This document shows, piece after piece, positions 8,048-17,258 of a stretch of DNA of 52,079 bases (position 1 is its first letter; each line of letters begins with the position of its first letter). A program made the translations under genes and the position numbers. The notes beneath the pieces were generated by a model that saw only the letters and a list, made by a program, of their open reading frames with translations, was not told where the DNA came from and did no database searches. This DNA comes from Bacillus sp. ISL-7 (GTDB taxonomy: Bacteria; Bacillota; Bacilli; Bacillales_B; DSM-18226), in NCBI RefSeq assembly GCF_018613065.1, contig NZ_JAGGQW010000051.1, forward strand, positions 1-52,079, in the 5' to 3' direction.

Positions 8048-9082
8048 CTAATGAAAGGTGTATTTTGTCTTGGATGTGTAAACTTGATCTTTTTCTACTA
8101 ATAAGGATGGGGAATTAGGGTGACTAGGTGGTTTCTGTGTTTCAAGACATAAGCCTAAATACTTTTCCGCCTGTTTTCCTCTGATCGAAAAATCATTCCC
8201 TAACATATTGCCAGTATATAAGACAACAGCGGGCTCATCTGTCTCAATTTCTAGTTTCCGTCCGCATTCCCGATCATATAAACTGATTTGCTTATGATTC
8301 TGAGCACTAAGGAGGAAGGGGTGGTCAAACCCGCCGCCAACTATTTGCGTTTGCGGATGGTCAGATTCAATTCCTCGAGCTACCTTTTGACCTTCTCTAA
8401 AATCAAATACTGTCCCATTCACAGGGATAACCTTGCCGGTTGGAAGAAGAGAGGCATCTAGTTCTAAGAATGCATCGCTTTTTAACTTTAACTCATGATC
8501 AAGAATGGTTCTTTTTAAATTCCCGCTTAAATTAAAATAAGAATGATTAGTTAAATTGACAATTGTTTTCTTATCAGAAACCGCCTTGTAGGTAATCAAT
8601 AACTCATTATCCTCGTTGAACGTATAGATGACGGTAACATGAAGATTGCCTGGAAAGCCTTCTTCCATATCAGGGCTTGTATAGGAAAAGATGATATTCA
8701 CTTCATTTTCTTTGTTCTCAACAGTAGAATCCCAAATAACGTTATGAAAACCATTCGGTCCGCCATGAAGATTGTTTTCTCCATCATTTTTGGACAAGTT
8801 ATAGCACTCTCCATCTATTTCGAAGGACGCCTTTTTCATCCGGCCGGCATTCCTGCCAATTACACAACCGAAATAAGGGGAGTGATCGATATACTCTTGC
8901 AAAGTGTCAAAACCTAACACAACATTCTCTAAATTCCCATGACTATCTGGAACATTAATTTCCGTAATAATACATCCATAGTCAATACAGGTTAATTCCA
9001 TCCCATTCGCATTTGTAATGGTATAAGATTTTACCTTTCTTCCATGCAGGGTTCCAAATACAGTTTCAGTTAGCTTCATCAT
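8048..9082 (-). CDS. galM: Aldose 1-epimerase (mutarotase)
   Basis: The 344-residue cytoplasmic enzyme interconverts alpha and beta anomers of aldoses, here most likely xylose. Family residues are visible: NNLHGGPNGFH with His106, TNHSYFNLSG with the catalytic-type His180, and LCLETQ near 313 with the catalytic-type Glu. It follows xylB by nine bases on the same strand, so the two form an operon. This places the mutarotase in xylose catabolism, supplying the anomer preferred by xylose isomerase. Confidence 0.92.
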   Translation of the reverse strand: MMKLTETVFGTLHGRKVKSYTITNANGMELTCIDYGCIITEINVPDSHGNLENVVLGFDTLQEYIDHSPYFGCVIGRNAGRMKKASFEIDGECYNLSKNDGENNLHGGPNGFHNVIWDSTVENKENEVNIIFSYTSPDMEEGFPGNLHVTVIYTFNEDNELLITYKAVSDKKTIVNLTNHSYFNLSGNLKRTILDHELKLKSDAFLELDASLLPTGKVIPVNGTVFDFREGQKVARGIESDHPQTQIVGGGFDHPFLLSAQNHKQISLYDRECGRKLEIETDEPAVVLYTGNMLGNDFSIRGKQAEKYLGLCLETQKPPSHPNSPSLLVEKDQVYTSKTKYTFH

Positions 9083-9091
9083 AATCTCTTT

Positions 9092-10594
9092 TTAATTCCC
9101 TTTTCGAAGATCAAATAATTGATGATTAATCGCAACAGTATGCGGATATATATCTTTGTACACTTGATAGAATTCCTTATAGCGCTGAACGTTTTCTGGT
9201 TTTGGTTCATATACCTTATCAGCTTTAATGAAGACCTCTGCACATTCTTGAAGAGAGGGGAACCAATTCAATCCAGCTGCCGCAATCATCGCGGCCCCCA
9301 TACCAGGGCCTTGTTCGTTTTGTAGCTTCACGACTCTTGTGTTAAAGAGATCAGCTTGTATTTGCAGCCATAATTCACTCTTCGCACCGCCGCCAATAGA
9401 AATAACGGTATCAATGGCCTTGCCATAATTGCGGAAGATTTCGACACTCTCATTAATCGAGAAAACAATCCCTTCGATGACCGCTCGAGTAAAGTCACCT
9501 TTGTTGTGGGAGCCGTCAATTCCAGTAAAAGTTCCTCTTATTTTTGCATCCGCATAGGGTGTGCGTTCACCTACTAAGAATGGAGTAAAGATTAGACCGT
9601 TCGCACCGATTGTGGATTGTGCGGCCTCGTCTAGTAGACTGTCGAATGATTGATCTTTGGCGAAGGTGTCCTTAAACCAGGTTAAGCTATAGCCAGCTGC
9701 AAGCGTGACACCCATGGTATAGTAGGAGTCTTTTTGCCCATGATTGAAAAGATGAACTTTACCACCGTAATTTTTGCTTTTATCGTTCTCATATGAAAGG
9801 AACACACCTGATGTTCCGATACTGCAAAGGGCCGTTCCTTCGGATAAAATCCCTGCTCCGATTGCACCGCAAGCATTGTCTGCTCCACCTGCGAACACCT
9901 TAGTCGATGAAGATAAACCAGTGAGCTCCGCAATCTCTGGCAAGAGCGTTCCGACGAAGTCTTCAGTTTCCACTAATGGAGGACATATGGCAGCAGAGAT
10001 TTCAAATGTACGAAGAATATCGGCACTCCATGATTTGTTGACGACGTCTAACATCAGCGTACCCGCAGCATCTGAGTAATCCATATGTATTTTTCCTGTT
10101 ATTCGATAGCGGAGGTAATCTTTTGGAAGTAAAAATACGTTTGTATTTTCTAGGTTTTCGGGTTCATTCTCTTTCACCCAAAGAATCTTTGGTAAGGTAA
10201 AGCCTTCTAGAGCAGGGTTTTTTGTTATTTCAAGCAGTTTACCGCCTAGCTGCTGATCAATTTTCTTGCATTGTGGGGTGGTTCTAGTGTCGTTCCATAG
10301 AATCGCATTTCTGATTACTTGATGATTTTTGTCCAGCAAGACCAACCCATGCATTTGTCCGGAAAAACTAAGACCCTCAATATCGGCTGGGTTTATGTTT
10401 GATTCAGTGACTAACTGCTGTAATGCAGCGATTGTTTTTTCTACCCATTCCTCTGGATTTTGTTCACTATATCCTGGCTGCTGCTGAATTAACGGGTAAT
10501 CCTTTGAAACCGAATAACGAACATTGCCCTCTTGGTCAACGAGAAGGACTTTAACAGAGCTTGTCCCTAAATCTACCCCAATTACATATTTCAT
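9092..10594 (-). CDS. xylB: Xylulokinase
   Basis: The 500-residue FGGY-family kinase phosphorylates D-xylulose to xylulose-5-phosphate using ATP. Motifs seen are the N-terminal phosphate loop VIGVDLGTSSVKVLLVD, MHGL at 81-84, GGADNACGAIG with the probable catalytic Asp239, and the C-terminal ISIGGGAKSELWLQ. AGTGAGGAG precedes the ATG. It is transcribed with galM and has its own promoter region and a gap of about 155 bases from the upstream transporter gene. Confidence 0.94.
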   Translation of the reverse strand: MKYVIGVDLGTSSVKVLLVDQEGNVRYSVSKDYPLIQQQPGYSEQNPEEWVEKTIAALQQLVTESNINPADIEGLSFSGQMHGLVLLDKNHQVIRNAILWNDTRTTPQCKKIDQQLGGKLLEITKNPALEGFTLPKILWVKENEPENLENTNVFLLPKDYLRYRITGKIHMDYSDAAGTLMLDVVNKSWSADILRTFEISAAICPPLVETEDFVGTLLPEIAELTGLSSSTKVFAGGADNACGAIGAGILSEGTALCSIGTSGVFLSYENDKSKNYGGKVHLFNHGQKDSYYTMGVTLAAGYSLTWFKDTFAKDQSFDSLLDEAAQSTIGANGLIFTPFLVGERTPYADAKIRGTFTGIDGSHNKGDFTRAVIEGIVFSINESVEIFRNYGKAIDTVISIGGGAKSELWLQIQADLFNTRVVKLQNEQGPGMGAAMIAAAGLNWFPSLQECAEVFIKADKVYEPKPENVQRYKEFYQVYKDIYPHTVAINHQLFDLRKGN

Positions 10595-10623
10595 GTTGAT
10601 CTCCTCACTTTTTATAGAGTTGT

Positions 10624-10652
10624 ATAATAGTAAACTTACTTTGATGTTGAAA
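10624..10652 (-). promoter_or_regulatory. Possible promoter of xylB-galM
   Basis: Minus strand: TTTCAA (10647-10652), 17-base spacer, TATTAT (10624-10629). The -10 is good and the -35 is poor. A short hairpin GTCCT/AGGAC (10655-10668) followed by TTTTT sits just upstream and overlaps the -35, so it either insulates this promoter from the transporter transcript or acts as a second weak terminator. Confidence 0.35.
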
Positions 10653-10693
10653 AAGTCCTTTTGAGGACAAGGTTACCAACTTTTTTCCATATT

Positions 10694-10738
10694 GTTAAAA
10701 ATAAACGCTACCCTCCATGTTTGTTATAAAGGATAGCG
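10694..10738 (-). terminator. Intrinsic terminator after the xylose transporter gene
   Basis: On the minus strand, arms CGCTATCC and GGGTAGCG (one G:U) enclose a 17-base loop and are followed by TTTATTTTTA. It lies just past the transporter stop codon. Confidence 0.7.
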
Positions 10739-10749
10739 ACCTATATTTA

Positions 10750-12186
10750 TCATGCGGTTTTTTTCCAACTTCCTTCCATTTCCTCTAATGTCTTGCCTTT
10801 GGTTTCAGGTACAAACTTCCAAACAAAAATGGCAGAAAGAACACTCATTAATCCGTAAAACCCATAGGTTACAGCGCCACTATATTCCATCATCATTGGA
10901 TACGTAGAGGAAATAAGATAGTTCGCTGCCCATTGCGCCGCAACCGCAATTGCAACAGCGCGCCCACGGATATTATTCGGAAAAATTTCAGAAATCAATA
11001 CCCAGCAGATTGGACCCCATGACATCATAAAGGAAGCAGTATAAACGATAATGAAGATTAAAGTACTTACTCCGATGACATCAAAATAAGCCAAACTAGA
11101 AACACCAAACATACCGATAGCCATACCAACAGAACCTATGATTAATAATGGTTTACGGCCCCATTTATCTACAGTCATAATCGCTACAAGGGTAAAAACA
11201 ACGTTGATTAATCCCATAACTGTTGTTTGTAACATCGAAGCATCTTTTCCTGCTCCCATGCTTTCAAAAATCCTTGGTGCATAATACAAGGCAACATTGA
11301 TTCCAACAAACTGTTGAAACACAGAAAGTAAGATTCCAATAACGATAACGGCTTTTCCGTAAGTAAATAGTTTCTCTGAAGAAGCATCGACCGTTTGTTT
11401 GATTTGTTGCAAAATCGTTTTTGCTGCTGATGATCCATTAATTTTTGCGAGAATCGCAAGTGCTTTATCATCTTGATTTTTCAAGGATAAATAGCGAGGT
11501 GTTTCAGGAACCATCAGTAAGAATAACCCAAACATTAGAGCTGGTACACCACACGATGCAAACATGTATCTCCAGCCAATATCATTTACCCATGCTTGAC
11601 TTTCGCCGCTCGAAATCGAGAAGTTAACGAAATAAGCAACAAGCATACCAAGGATGATCATAAATTGGTTAAAGGAAACCAACCGGCCGCGGATATTTGC
11701 AGGGGCTATTTCCCCAATATACATCGGGCAAACGGCTGAAGCCAATCCAACACCAATTCCACCTAATATCCGATAAAGGTTAAAGGCAATTAACAATCCG
11801 ATGGTTGGTTCCCCTTTGGTGAAAAATAAAAATTCTGGATAGGCAGCCCCTAGTGACGAAACTAAGAAAAAGATCGAAGCAAAAATGAGAGAATTTTTTC
11901 GGCCGAATTTCGAGGCAAAAAGTCCTGAAATGAAACCGCCGATAATACAACCAATCAGTGCACTTGAAATCGTTGCCCCATGAATAAATGCCCCTAAGTT
12001 CAGACTATCAATCAGATAAATTTTTATTGATTCCTCCGCACCAGAAATAACGGCTGTATCATATCCGAAAAGCAAGCCGCCAATGGCAGCTACCAGGGTA
12101 ATTCCAAAAAGATAAAGCGAGTTCTTTTTTTGCTCCATCGTAATGTTTAAAGACAGTTTCATTTTAGGAAAATAAGATTCTACCAT
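10750..12186 (-). CDS. xylT: D-xylose:proton symporter, XylE-type major facilitator
   Basis: The 478-residue sugar porter closely follows E. coli XylE: GGLLFGYDTAVISGA, SALIGCIIGG, YRILGGIGVGLAS, GRLVSFNQFMI, FQQFVGINVALYYAPRIFE, SWGPICWVLISEIFPN and the terminal VPETKGKTLEEME. It has twelve predicted helices and carries D-xylose with H+ across the cytoplasmic membrane. The start is uncertain: no clear Shine-Dalgarno precedes the ATG at 12186, nor the internal Met codons at residues 9 and 17, and homologs begin near residue 17. A MITE-like insertion (12227-12299) and a cre-like site lie just upstream, so its expression signals may have been altered. Confidence 0.9.
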   Translation of the reverse strand: MVESYFPKMKLSLNITMEQKKNSLYLFGITLVAAIGGLLFGYDTAVISGAEESIKIYLIDSLNLGAFIHGATISSALIGCIIGGFISGLFASKFGRKNSLIFASIFFLVSSLGAAYPEFLFFTKGEPTIGLLIAFNLYRILGGIGVGLASAVCPMYIGEIAPANIRGRLVSFNQFMIILGMLVAYFVNFSISSGESQAWVNDIGWRYMFASCGVPALMFGLFLLMVPETPRYLSLKNQDDKALAILAKINGSSAAKTILQQIKQTVDASSEKLFTYGKAVIVIGILLSVFQQFVGINVALYYAPRIFESMGAGKDASMLQTTVMGLINVVFTLVAIMTVDKWGRKPLLIIGSVGMAIGMFGVSSLAYFDVIGVSTLIFIIVYTASFMMSWGPICWVLISEIFPNNIRGRAVAIAVAAQWAANYLISSTYPMMMEYSGAVTYGFYGLMSVLSAIFVWKFVPETKGKTLEEMEGSWKKTA

Positions 12187-12196
12187 TCTTTAATAA

Positions 12197-12210
12197 TAAC
12201 AGCGCTTTCA
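12197..12210 (-). promoter_or_regulatory. cre-like site before the xylose transporter
   Basis: The minus strand reads TGAAAGCGCTGTTA, which fits the cre consensus TGWNANCGNTNWCA at every position but the penultimate. It lies 11 bases upstream of the annotated ATG, so CcpA could block initiation or elongation. Confidence 0.5.
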
Positions 12211-12218
12211 AGTTGTTT

Positions 12219-12307
12219 AATATATAGGCTCTGTTAAAATAGGCTGTTGATTTCCGCTCCAACTTGCTAAAAAAATCAACAATGACCTTTAACACAGCCA
12301 ATATATA
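12219..12307. mobile_element. MITE-like 73-bp insertion with 8-bp target duplication
   Basis: The element (12227-12299) has terminal inverted repeats GGCTCTGTTAAA and TTTAACACAGCC (11 of 12). It is flanked by a perfect direct repeat AATATATA (12219-12226 and 12300-12307). An internal imperfect inverted repeat contains TGTTGATTT/AAATCAACA. It has no coding capacity. The copy at 26688-26760 is the same length and lies in the opposite orientation. Confidence 0.8.
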
Positions 12308-12403
12308 AAGTAGATAAAAGCTCAACACCTAAAATCTGTCTTTATCCTCCTTTTATTTTGGATGAAATGAAAAACTAGGAAATTACTTCAGTTAAATGGT
12401 TTT

Positions 12404-12456
12404 CAAAAAAATGGACCCGCAACAACATTGACTTTCTTCAGTTAACGGGTCCATTT
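12404..12456 (-). terminator. Intrinsic terminator after xylA
   Basis: On the minus strand, arms AAATGGACCCG and CGGGTCCATTT enclose a loop of about 26 bases and are followed by TTTTTTT. It separates xylA from the transporter gene. Confidence 0.8.
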
Positions 12457-12476
12457 AGAAGAGAAGGCTTAATTTT

Positions 12477-13808
12477 TTAAACTTCTAAAAGATATTGGTT
12501 TAAAACAGCTTTTAAGCGTTCCGTTTTACCAGAAACATTTTTAATTGTGTCATTATTAAGAGCATATGTCTCAAGTGTGTGGAAGTTGGCTCTGCCTTGA
12601 ACAATGTCCAGGCCAATTCCTTTCGTAAAGCTGCTGTAACGTGCGGCAATAACATCTTCAAAAACGCGATCTTCAATTAATTTATGAGCTACTTTCAAAC
12701 CTCTTGCAAAGGCATCCATTCCAGCTACATGCGCATGGACTAGATCTTCAACTTCAAAGGATGTTCTTCTTACCTTGGCATCAAAGTTTAAGCCGCCGCG
12801 ACCAAGACCACCGTTTTGTAGAATTTCATACATTGCTAGGGTTGTAGAATATAAATCAGTTGGGAATTCATCAGTATCCCAGCCAAGTAAAGGATTTCCT
12901 TGGTTTGCATCAACGGAACCAAGAAGGCCGCTTGTTCTTGCCACACGTAACTCATGTTCAAATGTATGTCCAGCAAGTGTAGCATGGTTTGCTTCCAGGT
13001 TTAATTTAAAGTAATTCTCTAAGCCGTATTGTCTTAAGAAGGCAATTGTTGTTGCTGCATCTGTATCATATTGGTGGGTGGTAGGCTCTTTTGGTTTTGG
13101 CTCAATTAAGAATTGACCTGTAAAGCCGATTTCCTTCGCATAATCAACGGCCATATGCAAGAATCTTGCTAAGTTATCAAGCTCAAGTTTTAAGTCTGTA
13201 TTTAATAATGTTTCATAACCTTCACGTCCGCCCCAGAATACATAGTTTTCTGCGCCAAGGAGTTTTGCAGTTTCTAAGCCTTTCTTCACTTGTGCTGCTT
13301 CATAGGCAAATACGTCAGCATTACAAGAAGTGGCAGCACCATGCACGAAACGTGGATTAGTAAACATGTTAGCTGTATTCCACAATAGTTTTGTATTACT
13401 AGTTTTCATGTAATCTTTAATCATTTCAACAATGATATCTAAATTTTTATTTGTTTCACTTAAGGTTCTGCCTTCCGGTGCAACATCGCGATCATGGAAA
13501 GCGAAAAATGGTACGCCAAGCTTTTCAAAAAGTTCAAATGAAGCTTCTACTCTTGCTTTTGCTAAATCCATCCCAGTGAAGTGATTCCATGGTCTTTCCA
13601 TTGTAGCGGCACCAAAAGGATCAGATCCATCCGCAGTAAAGGTGTGCCAGTAAGCAACTGAAAAACGTAAAATGTCCTTCATAGTTTTGCCGCCAATGAC
13701 TTCCTCAGGGTTGTAATACTTGAATGCTAATGGATTTTTAGAATCCTTTCCTTCATAAGCCACCTTGTTTACGCTTCCAAAATAGGTATTCATTTTTGTT
13801 TGAACCAT
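12477..13808 (-). CDS. xylA: Xylose isomerase
   Basis: The 443-residue enzyme converts D-xylose to D-xylulose. Residues matching the family active site are His105 and Asp108 (FAFHDRD), Glu236 ([17 protein letters not shown]), Glu272 and His275 ([17 protein letters not shown]), Asp300 (SVDANQGN) and Asp311/Asp313 (GWDTDEFPT), which bind two divalent metals. The length is that of class II isomerases. AGGAGGG lies seven bases before the ATG. Upstream are a SigA promoter and a XylR operator, and inside the gene is a cre site, the B. subtilis arrangement. A strong terminator makes it monocistronic. Confidence 0.97.
   Translation of the reverse strand: MVQTKMNTYFGSVNKVAYEGKDSKNPLAFKYYNPEEVIGGKTMKDILRFSVAYWHTFTADGSDPFGAATMERPWNHFTGMDLAKARVEASFELFEKLGVPFFAFHDRDVAPEGRTLSETNKNLDIIVEMIKDYMKTSNTKLLWNTANMFTNPRFVHGAATSCNADVFAYEAAQVKKGLETAKLLGAENYVFWGGREGYETLLNTDLKLELDNLARFLHMAVDYAKEIGFTGQFLIEPKPKEPTTHQYDTDAATTIAFLRQYGLENYFKLNLEANHATLAGHTFEHELRVARTSGLLGSVDANQGNPLLGWDTDEFPTDLYSTTLAMYEILQNGGLGRGGLNFDAKVRRTSFEVEDLVHAHVAGMDAFARGLKVAHKLIEDRVFEDVIAARYSSFTKGIGLDIVQGRANFHTLETYALNNDTIKNVSGKTERLKAVLNQYLLEV
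13766..13779 (-). promoter_or_regulatory. cre site inside xylA
   Basis: The minus strand reads TGGAAGCGTAAACA, a full match to TGWNANCGNTNWCA except for G at the W position. It begins about 30 bases into the xylA coding region. An intragenic cre at this place is known in the B. subtilis xyl operon, where CcpA roadblocks transcription on glucose. Confidence 0.8.
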
Positions 13809-13872
13809 GTTTTTTCCCTCCTGAAATAAATTGTTATTTAAAACTATGTAGCTTCAGTAGATGTTTATTCCT

Positions 13873-13899
13873 GTTAGTTTGTTGTTTGGATAAACTAAC
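13873..13899. promoter_or_regulatory. XylR operator
   Basis: Perfect 8-bp arms GTTAGTTT and AAACTAAC flank an 11-base centre. The half-site AGTTTGTT is that of known Bacillus xyl operators. It covers about +2 to +28 of the predicted xylA transcript, a position where XylR would block xylA unless xylose is bound. Confidence 0.8.
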
Positions 13900-13907
13900 T
13901 TGATTAC

Positions 13908-13936
13908 ATCTTATAAAATTAAAGAGCTTTAATCAA
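13908..13936 (-). promoter_or_regulatory. xylA promoter
   Basis: Minus strand: -35 TTGATT (13931-13936), 17-base spacer, -10 TAAGAT (13908-13913). The start should fall near 13901, immediately before the XylR operator. Confidence 0.7.
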
Positions 13937-14053
13937 TAGTTTTTTTTGAATATTTTATGTATATTTCCGACAAATGTTGACTTATAATAGGATTATATAA
14001 CTATAAAACATCGAAACTTAATTTATGCATTATACAAATGGGGGTGCAAACTT

Positions 14054-15211
14054 GTGATTATTGCAGATCAAATGTTAGTCAAAAAAATGAATCAAAAGGT
14101 ACTATTAAATGAAATCGTTTCCAATTCGCCTATTTCGAGGGCAAGATTATCTGAAATAACAGGTTTAAATAAATCGACTGTTTCTTCCCAAGTTAATACG
14201 CTAATGGAAAAGAATCTTATTTTTGAAATCGGGCAGGGGCAATCTAGCGGTGGAAGAAAGCCTGTCATGCTCGTTTTTAATAAGAATGCTGGTTATTCAA
14301 TTGGGATTGATATCGGTGTTGATTCTATAAATGGCATCTTAACGGATTTAAAAGGAAACATTGTCTTGGACCAATATCAGCATCTAGAAAATCCTTCTCT
14401 TGATAAGAACAAAGACGTTTTATTTTCAATGATTGAGGATCTCATCAAGCAAATGCCAGATTCCCCTTACGGATTGATTGGCATTGGTTTATGTATCCCA
14501 GGTCTTGTCGATACCGATCAAAAGGTCATTTTCACCCCAAATATCGACTGGAATTATGAACTTGACTTAAAATCGCTCATTGAGCAGGAATTTCAGGTAC
14601 CAGTTTTTATTGAAAATGAAGCCAATGCAGGCGCCTATGGAGAAAAAGTATTTGGGGCAGCTAAAAATTATGAAAACATAATCTACGTTAGCGTGGGAAC
14701 TGGAATCGGGATCGGAATTGTTATTAATAATAATTTATATCGAGGGGTTAATGGGTTTGCCGGAGAAATGGGCCATCTGACTATCGATTTTAATGGGCTC
14801 AAATGCAGTTGTGGAAACCGAGGATGCTGGGAATTATACGCCTCTGAAAAAGCATTACTAAATACTTTTCAGAATAACGATACCATCACTTCCTATCAGG
14901 AACTAATTAATCTAGCAAACCAAAATGATCCGGATATATTAATGGCATTACAAAATTTCGGCTTCTACCTTGGGATTGGATTAACAAGTATCTTAAATAC
15001 ATTTAACCCACAAGCAGTTATTATCCGAAACGACATTGTTGAAGCTCTCCCTATGGTGTTGAATTCGATTCGAAATTCTATTTTATCAAGAAGTAATGAC
15101 AAGCTTAATAACAGTCATGAGTTATTATTGTCTTCCTTGGGGAAAAATGCTCCCGCCTTAGGGACATCCTCGATTGCTATTGAACATTTCTTAGAAAAGT
15201 TTACATCGTAA
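14054..15211 (+). CDS. xylR: Xylose operon repressor, ROK family
   Basis: The 385-residue protein is collinear with B. subtilis XylR. It has an N-terminal winged helix (NSPISRARLSEITGLNKSTVSSQVNTLMEKNL, about 24-56) followed by a ROK sugar-binding domain with GIDIGVDSINGILTDLKG, IENEANAGAYGE and the CSCGNRGCWELYASE cysteine motif. The start is GTG at 14054, with GGGGGTG upstream. The homologous N-terminus (IADQ..VKK.NQK.LL) supports it. It is divergent from xylA; xylose relieves repression. The next gene starts about 40 bases after its stop and is probably co-transcribed. Confidence 0.96.
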   Translation: MIIADQMLVKKMNQKVLLNEIVSNSPISRARLSEITGLNKSTVSSQVNTLMEKNLIFEIGQGQSSGGRKPVMLVFNKNAGYSIGIDIGVDSINGILTDLKGNIVLDQYQHLENPSLDKNKDVLFSMIEDLIKQMPDSPYGLIGIGLCIPGLVDTDQKVIFTPNIDWNYELDLKSLIEQEFQVPVFIENEANAGAYGEKVFGAAKNYENIIYVSVGTGIGIGIVINNNLYRGVNGFAGEMGHLTIDFNGLKCSCGNRGCWELYASEKALLNTFQNNDTITSYQELINLANQNDPDILMALQNFGFYLGIGLTSILNTFNPQAVIIRNDIVEALPMVLNSIRNSILSRSNDKLNNSHELLLSSLGKNAPALGTSSIAIEHFLEKFTS

Positions 15212-15253
15212 AATTGTATGGCTATTTCGCCAGGTGGAAAGGTGGAGGACGAT

Positions 15254-16225
15254 TTGAAAAGAACAGTATATATTACAAGAAAGCTACCCGATGATATGAT
15301 CGATAAACTTTCAAATCATTTTCAGGTGAGAATGTGGCACGAGGAACATGTCCCTGTTCCAAGGGATGTTTTACTAAAAGAAATAGAAGATGTGGATGGG
15401 CTTATTTGCCTTCTAACAGAAAAGATAGATGAAGAGGTCCTAAGTAAAGCCAAACAGTTAAAGGTTATTAGTAACATAGCAGTGGGCTATAATAATATCG
15501 ATATTGACTTTGCTGCTAAGAGGGGAATCGTCGTAACCAACACCCCTGGCGTGTTAACCGAAACGACAGCTGATTTAACGTTTGCCCTATTAATGGCGAC
15601 TGCACGCAGAGTCGTGGAGTCATCTGATTTCCTGCGCAGTGGGGAATGGGGGGCATGGTCCCTTATGCAGATGACTGGACAAGATATTTATGGTGCAACC
15701 TTAGGGATTATTGGATTAGGAAGAATTGGAGAAGCGCTCGTCAAGCGGGCAAAGGGCTTTGATATGAATGTTCTCTATTATAACCGGACACGGAAACCGG
15801 AAAAAGAAGAAAAGCTAGGGATTCACTACAGGGAAATGAAGGGTTTGTTGCAGCAATCTGATTTTGTCTGCCTTCTGTTACCTTATAGCGCCGAGGTACA
15901 CCACCTAATTGGAAAAGAAGATTTGTCCCTAATGAAAAGAAATGCCATCTTGATCAATACGGCTAGAGGTGGTCTTGTCGATGAGGATGCTTTATTTCAA
16001 TCATTGAAGAATGGGGAGATTTGGGCTGCTGGGCTGGATGTGTTCGAACAGGAGCCAGTTCCAATTGATCATCCATTATTATCTCTGCCGAATGTGGTTA
16101 CATTGCCTCACATTGGAAGTGCCAGTGTGAAAACAAGAATGAGTATGGCTCATTTAGCTGCCGATAATATGGTAAGTGTATTAACTGGTAATGAAGCAAT
16201 TACCGCAGTGATTAGCCATAAATAA
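15254..16225 (+). CDS. D-isomer-specific 2-hydroxyacid dehydrogenase (glyoxylate/hydroxypyruvate reductase type)
   Basis: The product has about 323 residues and a D-2-hydroxyacid dehydrogenase fold. Visible are the NAD-binding GLGRIG motif and the catalytic triad Arg (INTARGGLVDE), Glu (DVFEQEP) and His (LPHIGSAS), at about 238, 267 and 286 of this start. It resembles B. subtilis YvcT and glyoxylate or 2-ketogluconate reductases. GGTGGAGG at 15241-15248 points to a TTG start at 15254, giving the usual MKRTVYITRKLP N-terminus; the upstream ATG at 15218 has no ribosome binding site. It lies directly behind xylR, so a role in sugar-acid or glycolate metabolism linked to xylose is possible but unproven. 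Confidence 0.87.
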   Translation: MKRTVYITRKLPDDMIDKLSNHFQVRMWHEEHVPVPRDVLLKEIEDVDGLICLLTEKIDEEVLSKAKQLKVISNIAVGYNNIDIDFAAKRGIVVTNTPGVLTETTADLTFALLMATARRVVESSDFLRSGEWGAWSLMQMTGQDIYGATLGIIGLGRIGEALVKRAKGFDMNVLYYNRTRKPEKEEKLGIHYREMKGLLQQSDFVCLLLPYSAEVHHLIGKEDLSLMKRNAILINTARGGLVDEDALFQSLKNGEIWAAGLDVFEQEPVPIDHPLLSLPNVVTLPHIGSASVKTRMSMAHLAADNMVSVLTGNEAITAVISHK

Positions 16226-16533
16226 TAAATGTAAAATACGATACTTGTCTGAAATATTTGTTAAAAAAGGTGGTTGTTTAAAGAGTTGTCAACTCCATTT
16301 AACTATATAATTATTGGTAATTTTTCCGATATCTAGTTAATAATGAGAAGAAAATTCAATTTTTATCATGGACACGAGAGACTTGGAGTATCAGGAGATT
16401 AATTGATTTGAATCTATCAAAAGAACCAATTGTATTTCACTTCTGTAAAATCCTTCCTCAAATATGACAAAAATCATATGTTACGATGAATTTGCGAAAG
16501 ATCGGCAAATTGTCAAAACAGGAGGAAGAAACG
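16226..16533. other. Intergenic region upstream of the CAP-domain gene
   Basis: AT-rich with no credible ORF. A perfect 13-base palindrome GAGTTGTCAACTC (16283-16295) may be a protein-binding site; no U tract follows, so it is not a typical terminator. I saw no convincing promoter by eye. Confidence 0.4.
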
Positions 16534-17253
16534 ATGATGAAGAAAAAAGCAATTCTAACTGTAGCTGCTGCGGCAACGTTAATGATGTCAAATCCGGTAT
16601 TAAATAAAGCCCATGCTGCCACTACTAGCCCTTCCGTGCAGGAAAAGGTATATGTTTACCAAGGGACTAATATGAATGAGATTAATAGTGTAATCCAAAA
16701 ATATCTTACTAGTTTAGGATTTTCATTTTCACATAATACAGTAAAGCAGCCTGTTCCGGCTCAACCAAATCAAACCGTACCAACTCAGGAGCCTGCTCAA
16801 ACAGCGACACCACAACCTGTGCAGCAACAACCGGTAACTGCGACACCACCAAGTTCAACACCAACTACAAGTTCGTTAAGTGCTTATGAGCAAAAAGTAG
16901 TTGATCTGACCAATCAAGAACGGGCAAAAAATGGTTTACCAGCACTTAAAGTGGATGTAACACTTAGCAAAATGGCCCATGAAAAATCCCGTGATATGTC
17001 TGCAAATGGCTACTTCAGCCATACAAGCCCGACATACGGTTCACCGTTTGATATGATGAAAAAATACGGCATCACCTACCGATATGCAGGTGAAAACATT
17101 GCGATGGGACAGCGAACTCCTGAAGAAGTAGTCAAGGCTTGGATGAATAGTGAAGGTCACCGTAAGAATATCCTTAGCCCGAACTACAACTATATCGGTG
17201 TTGGTTATGTATCACAAGGTAATTACTGGACACAGGAATTTATAGGTAAATAA
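16534..17253 (+). CDS. ykwD: Secreted CAP/SCP-domain protein (YkwD-like)
   Basis: The product has about 239 residues with an Ala-rich signal peptide likely cleaved after AHA. A short conserved segment (VYVYQGTNMNEINSVIQKYL) and a Pro/Gln/Thr-rich linker (about 75-120) follow, then a C-terminal CAP domain with LTNQERAKNGLPAL, MAHEKSRDM, SHTSPTYGSPFDMMKKYGI, GENIAMGQRTPEEVVKAWMNSEGHRKNIL and YIGVGY. The fold and order match B. subtilis YkwD; SafA/YabG-linked relatives are spore-coat associated, and the role of YkwD itself is unclear. AGGAGG at about 16521-16526 supports the ATG at 16534 rather than the in-frame ATG at 16486. Confidence 0.88.
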   Translation: MMKKKAILTVAAAATLMMSNPVLNKAHAATTSPSVQEKVYVYQGTNMNEINSVIQKYLTSLGFSFSHNTVKQPVPAQPNQTVPTQEPAQTATPQPVQQQPVTATPPSSTPTTSSLSAYEQKVVDLTNQERAKNGLPALKVDVTLSKMAHEKSRDMSANGYFSHTSPTYGSPFDMMKKYGITYRYAGENIAMGQRTPEEVVKAWMNSEGHRKNILSPNYNYIGVGYVSQGNYWTQEFIGK

Positions 17254-17258
17254 TGAGG

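Noticed and set aside
8639..8917. ORF of 92 codons antisense to galM
   Set aside because: Lies wholly inside galM, with no recognisable domain.
9774..10079. ORF of 101 codons antisense to xylB
   Set aside because: Shadow frame of a clear xylulokinase gene.
12187..12350. Minus-strand frame through the MITE copy, starting GTG after AAAGGAGG near 12345
   Set aside because: The Shine-Dalgarno-like sequence is real, but the frame runs through the repeat, gives no protein-like sequence and is out of frame with the symporter.
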